DNA from: Paratinospora sagittata
Taxonomy: Eukaryota > Streptophyta > Magnoliopsida > Ranunculales > Menispermaceae
NCBI GenBank assembly: GCA_035771175.1
Contig: CM069602.1
Coordinates: 13,787,116-13,851,115 of the forward strand
Reading direction: 5' to 3'
DNA: 64,000 nt
Under the pieces are notes generated by a model. That model did no database searches, was not told the origin of the DNA, and was given only the letters and a program-made list of their open reading frames with translations. A program made the position numbers and the translations under genes. This document shows positions 56,029 through 64,000 of this stretch, piece after piece (within the stretch, counting starts at the first letter, position 1; each line of letters begins with the position of its first letter).

Positions 56029-56655
56029 AAAATTCCCCACATGAATGAAAATTGATTATAACAATAGACACTAGACCTTGTGATAAAATTATATGGTAGA
56101 AATCTGTATAGGATAGGTAGGTGTTACCCTTTGAACATTCCCTTATGAAAGTATGTTTACTTTACTAGCTGATCAGTAGACGCGATGTCCTTGAACTGTT
56201 CTACCATTTGTGTAAACGATGACGTACTTCACACAGGAATCTTTCCATACTCAACTCTGTTCTCATAGCCATGTTCATTTTGGCCATGAACATCTCCTTG
56301 GTTCTGCAAGAGTTTTTAAGGAATCGAGCCCTTTAGAATTCCCTTTTGAAGCGGCCTCACTTCTCTCTCACATAAGTGATTTCTTAATGAAAAGTAACCT
56401 GCATTACTCCACTCAGATTTTCGACGCCTAAGAACCATTAAAAGCCTAGCTTATCCTTTTCCTTACGGTTATCATTATTTTTATCATAGGAATAGACAAG
56501 GGTAATTCCCACAATGATGCAACACAATTTTTATAATTAGGTTGTCCCTTTGAACCTAGATCTTGGGATCTCCAGTCAACTAAGATCTAGGTTAGGTTTC
56601 CATTGTATCGACTTATTCTGTCATGGGCTTTAGTCTTATTCACCTCGATGATTTC

Positions 56656-59155
56656 TCAACCAACTGTCATGGGCTTTAGTGGATCTGCAATGTTATCTTT
56701 TGACCTCACATAGTTAATAAAGATAACTCTACTTGAGAGTAGTTGTCTAATGGTATTATGTCTTCGATGAATATGTCTTGATTTACCATTATGCATGTTG
56801 TTTTGTGCCCTGCCAATAGCAGATTGACTATCACATTGTATGCATATTGCTGGCATAGGCTTTGGCCACCTTAAAACATCCTCTAAGAATTGGCATAGCC
56901 ATTATGCTTCTTTCCCACATTTGTCTAATGCAATGAATTCAAATTTCATTGTGGATCTAGCAATAATTGCCTATTTTGAGGATTCCCATGATACAACTGC
57001 ACCTTCTTGTGTGAACATATATCCACTAGTAGACCTCGAGTCTTTTATATTAAATATCTAGTTTGCGTCATTGTATCATTCAAGGACAACAAAATATCTC
57101 GTATAGTGTAGTCCATAGTTACGAGTAAATCTCAAGTACCTCAATACTCTAACAATTGCTTGCCAATGGTTAGCTCCAGGATTACCCGTATATCTACTTA
57201 GCTTGCCCACTGCATAAGCTATGTCAGGTCTTTTACAACGCATTAAGTACATTAGACTGCCAATCACCCTTACTTGAGAGACATTCTCACATTTATTCTT
57301 GAAAAGATGCACACTTGTATCTATGGGTGTTTTAGCCACACCAGTCATCTTGGCTAAATTTTCTAAGAATATTATCAATATAATGTGCCTAGCTTAAAAT
57401 AAGTTTATTTGATGTTCTTGAAATTTTTATTCCCAAAATAACATCGGTTGGACCCATATCTTTCATGTCAAATCTTGAATTCAATATGTTCTTGGTAGAT
57501 TTGATCATCTTATCATCACTACCAATAATGAGCATGTCATCCATGTAAAGACACAAAATGACATACTTATTGTCAGTGTCTTTGACATAGACACATTTGT
57601 CACATTTATTGATTTTAAATCCGTTAGCCATCATTTTACTATCAAAATTTTCATGTCATTATTTTGGTGCTTGTTTTAAGCCATATAAAGACTTCACCAA
57701 TTTTTAAACTTTCTTTTCCTATTATGGCGAGGAAAAACCCTCAGGTTGATTCATGTAGATTTCTTCTTCTAAAACTCTATTTAGAAAGATTGTTTTCACA
57801 TCCATTTGATGTACTTCAAGATCGGGTAAGGTTGTAATTTCAAGTACCATCTTAATGGAATTTATTCTTGTCACAGGAGAATAAGTATCAAAGTAGTCTA
57901 GATCTTGTCGTTGTCTATAACCTTTTAATACAAGTCTTGCCATGTATTTATCAATTGATCCATCTTTTTTCATTTTTCTCTTGAAAATCCATTTGGAACC
58001 TAAGGGTTTACATCCAAGAGGAAGATCCACCAATTCCCAAGTATGGTTTTGCGGATAGAATCAATTTCGTTCTAGATGGCCTTTTTCCCAAAGGTCCTTC
58101 AGAAGAGCTTATAGCCTCGTTAAATGTTCGAGATTCACTTTCAAGCAAGTAAGTCAGAAAATCTGGACCAAATGATTTTTCTATTCTTGTTTTTTGCTAT
58201 ATAGTGGTTCGTCAATTATTTCATTATCGTGCTCTTGGTCTTGACTATTCTCAATAATAGTCTCGAGCGTTCGTTTTGACGAACTTGTCTCTTCCTTGGA
58301 TCTACAAGAGAATACATGTTCAAAAAATGATGCATTTCTAGATTCCATTATCGTATTTTTGTGAATATCTGATATTTTATACTCCTGCACAAGAAATCAA
58401 TAAAGCATTATTGTTTTGTGTATAACCAATGAAGATGCAATCAATAGTTTTCAGACCTATTTTAACCTTCTTAGGTGGAGGTACAACCACTTTGGCTAGA
58501 TATCCTCACATTCGTAAGAATTTATATATAGGAAGGTTTCATTCCTTTCCATAACTCATATGTGGTCTTATCTTTTTTTTTTTTTTGAGGTACCTTACTT
58601 AAAAGGTAATTAGCCGACAAAATGACTTTTCTCTACATGTTCTGAGGCAACCCAAAACTTATCAACATTGCATTCATCATTTCCTTCAAGGTACGATTTT
58701 TTCGTTCAACAACACCGTTTGACTGAGGTGAATAAGGTGTTGTAGTTTCATGTATGATTCTGTGTTGTGCACATATTTCACCAAAATGTGATTCATACTC
58801 ACCACCTCGATCACTTCTCAGCACCTTAATCTTGCTATTGAGTTGATTCTCAACTTCATTTTTATAGAGAATGAATTTTTCTATAACTCCGTCCTTGCTT
58901 TTTAGGAGATACACAATAGTATTTTGTGCTAAGTAATAAAATATTTGTTGCCTCCCCTTGTTTGTATAAATTTTAAATCACATATATTACTGTGAATTAA
59001 ATCAAGGGGTTTAGTGTTTCTTTCAACATTTTTAAATGATGACCTTGTCAATTTTGCTTCAACACAAGTTTCACACTTATGTTTTGAATCAATTTGGAAA
59101 GCGGGTATGTGATTTAAGCTAATTAATTTATGCAAAAATATCATAATTAACATGT
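56656..59155 (-). pseudogene. pol of the minus-strand Copia element: IN-RT-RH, fragmented
   Basis: Readable pieces on the minus strand, in order: integrase zinc region (CETCVEAK, 59070), integrase core (SDRGGEYESHFG and SPQSNGVVERKNRT, 58640-58900), reverse transcriptase start (LGSKWIFKRKMKKDG, 57990), its VHQMDVKT block and catalytic LYMDDMLI (about 57540), and RNase H ([18 protein letters not shown], about 57210; CDSQSAI, about 56830). Each piece is separated by stops or shifts. It is not functional. Confidence 0.88.
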
Positions 59156-59160
59156 CCTAG

Positions 59161-61149
59161 TGTCGCAACACCCCTTATGTAGGGTGACGTCATGACCGGC
59201 ACAATGTACTATACACTATATACAAGTGTACAATACACTGTCAGCCTACCAAAATACACAAGTTTCAAAAATTTCGTCAATTTGTCCCCATAAAATGGAC
59301 ATGTCACAAATATTTCTTGATAAACCACAAATTTTAATCACATATCAACTTATTCATGTTCATAATACAATTATCAACATACTCACGTGACATTATCATT
59401 CCATTCTCATCTCTAGAATGCACATTATTATAACAGTATTCGCATCTAAAGTTTTCTCCCAAATTACAAAATCATACATCATGTTATCACTCCTCTCATC
59501 TAGTGATAATATATACATATCAAAAGGTAGTATGAATAAAACCCTCTCAACCATATACATACAACAATACATACATAAGCAACGAAGAGTAAGCTACTCT
59601 TCCTTCGCTTTGCCTTTTCCTTTAGTGTCTCTACCTGAAATGTTTGAGAGGAATTGGGTGAGCCACATCAAGCTCAGTGAATATTTTCCATTCTATCACA
59701 TTCATATGCATTTACTAAATATGTTGATAAAGTAAAAATCAAAACACATTGAAAGAATCAAGTGCAAAAGTAACAATACATATATGCACACAAATAGCTT
59801 GAAGCTTCCTGCAGTATTTTCAAAACATATATATTTTCCTGTAAAAATTCTCATTAATCTCCCACCTTCCGAGTATAAAACGGGACTCACCCCTCGTTCG
59901 GCCCAAACAAGAGTAGCCTAACTATCCTCTCATACTCAATTTCATTCCTATCAATTCCAAGACAACCACTAAACCCATGAGATACTCAAGGTATTACTCA
60001 TGTGGGACTTATTCCTGGAATGATTCATGTTATAACCGACTATTGCAAGTTAGACATGCTTCGTTTTCGAAATATAGTTTCATGAATTCAAACAATGAAA
60101 TTATATACCATATCAGTCATACATGCTTAATATTGAAAACAGTTCATAGCTACAATGTCATACAACATAACCAAGAAGTGGAATAATATTAGAATACTCA
60201 CAATTATTTGCTAAATTTCTAATTCACTTGCACCTATACACATTTTAGCATAAATGTTCACCTTTGAACACTTCATATAATCACTTATGCTCAATTCAGA
60301 ATAACACTCTCTACAAATTGTAAACACAAACTATCCTTAGTCATAATTATTCAATTAATTATTTGCAAATCAACATAAACCTCCATTAATGGAGTTCCCA
60401 AACCCTCAGCTGCTACTGTAGCTGGAGTGGTTCATTTCACCATTAAAATAGCTTGTTTTTAAAGTATTTCAAATTCAAAGCACTAGTAAAACATCAATGA
60501 AACACTTACTATCAAAATGCACCTCAATTTTCCAAAGTTCTAGCATCAAACCCACTTTCTCAAACACCTAATCCAACCAAGGAGATTTAACAAAAATCAA
60601 CTATGTTGAACAACTTGATAAGAGGATTTCATATCTATAATTTTTAACTCAAAATAACAACTCCTTACCTTGGATTCATCCTCCCAAAGCCATTTCTCCC
60701 CTTTTTCTTTTGTTCTTTGCTTTCTTCCAACTCCGGCAAGCTCAATTGTGCAGAAAATTTCGAGAGAATTCACTTAAAACACCCCCCAACTGCCTCACTG
60801 TCCACTTAAAAAAAACTGTCAGACAGCGAAGAGCGCGCTTATCTTTCGCCCAGAAAACAAAATTTTTGTAGAAACCCGTGAAGAACGCACTTCTCCGAAA
60901 ATTCTCAAAAATGCATGTCTCGGGAGCTCGCTTCTCCCTAAGGAGTGCGCTCCTTGCATTCTAGATTTGTAATTTTCACTAAGTAGGGGACTTTTATGAT
61001 GCCACTAACATCTTAGTGTACCAACAACCCTACCATATGTGTATTTTCATTATTCTAAGGTCAATATACATACGTATATGGGTATAAATACGTCTTACAA
61101 TATGTAATAGTCAACGATTATGTTTGACCCGAATACACAGGGTGTTACA
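59161..61149 (-). mobile_element. Solo Ty3/Gypsy LTR nested in the Copia element
   Basis: 1989 bp; on the minus strand it begins TGTAACACCC and ends GTTGCGACA. It is flanked by the perfect 5-bp duplication CCTAG (59156-59160 and 61150-61154), with no internal region, so it is a solo LTR left by recombination. Its end matches the LTR end at about 1200-1295. It splits the Copia frame between gag-protease and integrase. Confidence 0.92.
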
Positions 61150-61163
61150 CCTAGTCTATCGTG

Positions 61164-62567
61164 CTACAAATTGGAAGACTCAAGCAAATAAGTAGAAGAG
61201 CTAGCGCTAGCTTTATTCATTTTTAGCTTAATAGTCATTACATTGAGCTTAAAAAGCCTATTACTCACATATCCCTTTCTTACAAAGATTCCACTTTTGG
61301 ATAGTACAACTTTGTCTGACTCAAAAACAAGACGAAATCCATGCTTATTCAACAGTGAACCAGACACTAAGTTCTTTCGAATTTTCGGCACATACAACAC
61401 GCTGTTTAGAGTCAGCTCTTTTCCAGAAGTCATCTTCAAGATAACTTTGCATTGGCCCTTGATCTCAGACGTGGCAGAGTTTCCTATGAAAAACATCTCC
61501 TCATTTTCGCTTGGGTCGAAGGAAATGAACATTCCTTTGTCAGAGCATACATGTCGGGTTGCACCGGTGTCAATCCACCATTCGTTTGGGTTCGACCCGA
61601 CTAGGTTCACTTCGGAAATGATAACAGATAGGCTTATCTTAGAAACATCGTGAATGATGTCACCCACCACGTTAGCTTCTTTGTTTTTATTCTTTTTTGG
61701 CAACCTACATTCAGTAGCTTTGTGACCCATTTTGTTACAATTGAAGGATTTTCCTTGAAATTTTGGTTTCTTGGAAATACCTCCTTTAGGTCCTAGTTTA
61801 GACCCTTGGCCAGACTTGTTCTTCTTAGCTTTGGAACTCTTAGCATGTTCCACAACATTGGCCCCCTTTTTCTTAGATCCTCTATTGACTTCTTCAATAT
61901 GAAGTCTAACAATCATATCTTCAATGGTCATCTCTTTTCGCTTATGCTTAAGGTAGTTTTTGAAATCTTTCCATGCAGGAGGTAGCTTCTCAATAATAGC
62001 AGCTACTTGGAAGGTTTCACTCAATATCATCCCCTTAGCATCAATCTCGTGCAGGATTACTTGGATCTCTTGGACTTGACTGATCATTGTTTTGGAGTCG
62101 ACCATTTTATAATCTAGGAAGCAGCCCACCACAAATCTCTTGGACCCAACATCCTCAGTTTTATACTTTCGGTCTAGAGACTCCCACAGTTCCTTTGTCA
62201 TCTTCTTTTCGCTATACACGTTGTATAAGGAATCGGTAAGACCATTCATCACATAATTCTTGCACAGGAGATCAGAATGCTTCCAAGCATCAATGGCACT
62301 GACGACTTGGATATCATGCTCATCATATTCTTTGTGCTTCAGTGCATCTTCAATCAAGAATCTCACAAGATTCAAGGTGGTTAGATAAAATAACATCTTT
62401 TGTTGCCACCTCTTGAAATTCAGTCCATTGAATTTCTCAAACTTTTTGCTATGATTAATAGTATGTGTTGCCAGTACAATCGTAGGAGTTGGCACTTGAA
62501 CTACGGAAGGGTTTGACACTTGGGTCACAATAATATTCATTCTGTTCTCGACAAAGTCACTTGCCAT
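61164..62567 (-). pseudogene. gag and protease of the minus-strand Copia element
   Basis: An open frame from ATG 62567 ([10 protein letters not shown]) to 61164, 467 codons. It contains a Copia-type gag domain ([26 protein letters not shown]), a basic linker, a zinc knuckle whose first Cys is lost ([14 protein letters not shown]) and the protease motif [13 protein letters not shown]. It is followed by the start of the GAG-pre-integrase region, cut by the solo LTR. The frame is long and intact, but it lacks its downstream pol and the knuckle is damaged. Confidence 0.85.
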
Positions 62568-62579
62568 TTCTAGAAACAC

Positions 62580-63253
62580 GAAATTAAATATTGAAAGTCA
62601 AAAACTTTATAACTTAGACAACTCTTTGAAGATTGCTTCCAATGGCCCCCAATTTGAATTCTTGATCTAATCAACTAGTGAGTCTCCGGGCTGAATGGTG
62701 GAGTCACATGCACTATGCAAGGTCTCTTTTAAAAACCATGTCTTCTAGAGCAGCTGAGTTGCCTCCTATTCACTATTCAGTGTTACTTAGGATAAGACAC
62801 ATCTAATATTGACCAGTTCAATCCAACAAAATTGGTGAAACCAATGAAAAATCGAGCTTATGATTAAAATATTATCTTTTACAAAATAATATTTTTTTCA
62901 GTAAAGAATCCTGCCAATTTTTTTTTCAAAAAAAAATTATTATTATTATTATTTGAGGAATCTGGCAAAATATTATTTTTCCACAAAATAATATTTTTCT
63001 ATACAACTATTGAGAATTTTTTTTTTCGAAATAATAGATCTAATCAAAACATTATTTTCAAAAAAAAATTCGTAATTTTTTTTTCAAAAATAAATATGTG
63101 CATAATATTATTTTTTTTCAAAAGTAATATATGAGCTAAACAAATATATATTATTTCTACAAAAAAATAATATATATGCAAAAGATTATTCGTGGGAAAA
63201 AATAATCAATATCAATTTAGTAACTCGTTTGTCCTTTGAAACCTATTTTAAGT
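62580..63253 (-). other. Leader of the minus-strand Copia element, AT-rich repeats
   Basis: Between the 5' LTR and gag. From 62865 to 63200 it holds repeated AAAATAATATT(T)n units. I could not recognise a primer-binding site next to the LTR. Confidence 0.5.
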
Positions 63254-63714
63254 TGTTAGCAATAATGTGAGGACAAACAAATAAATAAATAACTAAAATA
63301 ATATTAACTTAAACAATAAAATTCAAACAATAATATGCTTATAACCAAACAACAAAATAAGTTTAGAAATAAACCAAATTCAGCAGAGCAATGGTTGAGC
63401 AAGATTGAACCAGGGCTTATGTAACACACAGTGTCCTTAAAACAGATTCACCCCTCACGTTGGTGCAAGAGCTAGATTGACGTCTGTCTCCTAGGGTACA
63501 ATGGTAGATGAGCAGCTGACTAGCACCTCATCACTACTTAGGCGAACTAAGTTTTGTAGAAGACTATCACCACAACCAACACATTTCAAAATCAAAAAGA
63601 AAAACTAGAGAGGAAAAAGAGAATTCCAGAAGTAGTAGAAAGCTCTTTGAATTGGTATGTTAAAAATGAGGGAATGCACCCTCTTTTATAGTAGTAGAAG
63701 AGAGTGGTGCTCTT
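63254..63714 (-). repeat. 5' LTR of the minus-strand Copia element, partial
   Basis: It starts TGTTAGCAATAATG on the plus strand and aligns to 55338 onwards. The match stops at GCTCTTA, where a MITE begins. The rest of the LTR should lie beyond the window. Confidence 0.8.
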
Positions 63715-63715
63715 A

Positions 63716-64000
63716 GGTGGTATTTGGTAACTCTAATTTTTACCTCTACTTTTCTTTTCGTCTAAATAAATTAGAGGTTACTAGAAAATAGACTATTTGG
63801 TAGCACTTTCAAAACTTCTAAAAATTTTAGACATTGATAAAAAGTAAAGCTTTATCCTCTACTTAAAAAAGCAAAAACAAATCGCTTTTTTTTAACATAG
63901 GTTTCATTAGAGGAAGAATTTTTTAAAAAACCTAAAAATGCCTCCAACCTCATGCATTCATTTTTACTCTCACCATTCCCCCTTTGTGCAAAGGCCAGGC
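63716..64000 (+). mobile_element. Tourist-like MITE, cut by window edge
   Basis: It begins GGTGGTATTTGGTAACTCTA after TTA, as in the MITE at 54430/54705. It lies inside the Copia LTR. Confidence 0.5.

Larger units (their letters stand above)
55338..63714 (-). mobile_element. Degenerate Ty1/Copia element, minus strand, with nested solo LTR
   Basis: Two related LTRs, 55338-56028 (the 3' LTR) and 63254-63714 (the 5' LTR, cut by a MITE), enclose minus-strand gag and pol. The order on the minus strand is gag and protease (62567-61164), then integrase, reverse transcriptase and RNase H (59153-56656). A solo Gypsy LTR (59161-61149) separates the two blocks. Many stops and frameshifts and visible LTR divergence show an old insertion. 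Confidence 0.88.

Overview
The window is nuclear DNA of a flowering plant, almost certainly a eudicot. Three intron-containing plant genes can be assembled exon by exon, and the space between and inside them is filled with LTR retrotransposons, LINE and SINE remnants, MITEs and an endogenous pararetrovirus. All calls come from reading the sequence; no database search was run.

Host genes. (1) A chloroplast Clp-protease adaptor gene of the ClpF type (UVR motif plus YccV/HspQ-like domain), minus strand, 14913-25285, 8 coding exons, 338 codons. (2) A saccharopine-dehydrogenase-like oxidoreductase of the At5g39410/SCCPDH type, plus strand, 32744-35491, 2 exons, 457 codons. (3) A GDAP2-type gene (macro domain plus CRAL-TRIO/Sec14 domain), minus strand, 37085-48798, 14 coding exons, 562 codons, with a spliced 5' UTR. 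In all three, every predicted junction has GT-AG ends and keeps the reading frame.

Layout. 1-2870: 3' part of a Ty3/Gypsy LTR, an L1-type LINE 3' end and an RTE-type LINE remnant. 2871-13445: a tRNA-derived SINE split by a complete 10.3-kb Tekay/Del-like Gypsy element whose 2962-bp LTRs are nearly identical, although its coding region is broken. 13689-13950: another LINE 3' end. 14913-25285: the ClpF gene; its 6.5-kb intron 4 holds a rearranged pararetrovirus (Caulimoviridae-like) copy with movement- and coat-protein regions and a 381-bp inverted repeat of the movement-protein sequence. 25846-30759: a Copia element inserted about 560 bp upstream of the ClpF start codon. 31826-31991: a SINE with a 17-bp target duplication. 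32744-35491 and 37085-49270: the other two host genes, the latter with RTE fragments in its introns. 49300-54430: gene-free, with a fold-back element and a SINE. 54430-64000: a nest made of a Tourist-like MITE, a SINE, a hAT-type MITE, a degenerate minus-strand Copia element, a solo Gypsy LTR inside that Copia element, and another MITE.

The most interesting structure is the head-to-head pararetrovirus arrangement in the ClpF intron. Its two movement-protein copies are about 97% identical, so the ClpF pre-mRNA could fold into a 381-bp hairpin and act as a natural source of antiviral small RNA. The second is the Gypsy element that inserted very recently although its interior carries several disabling lesions, which implies mobilisation in trans.
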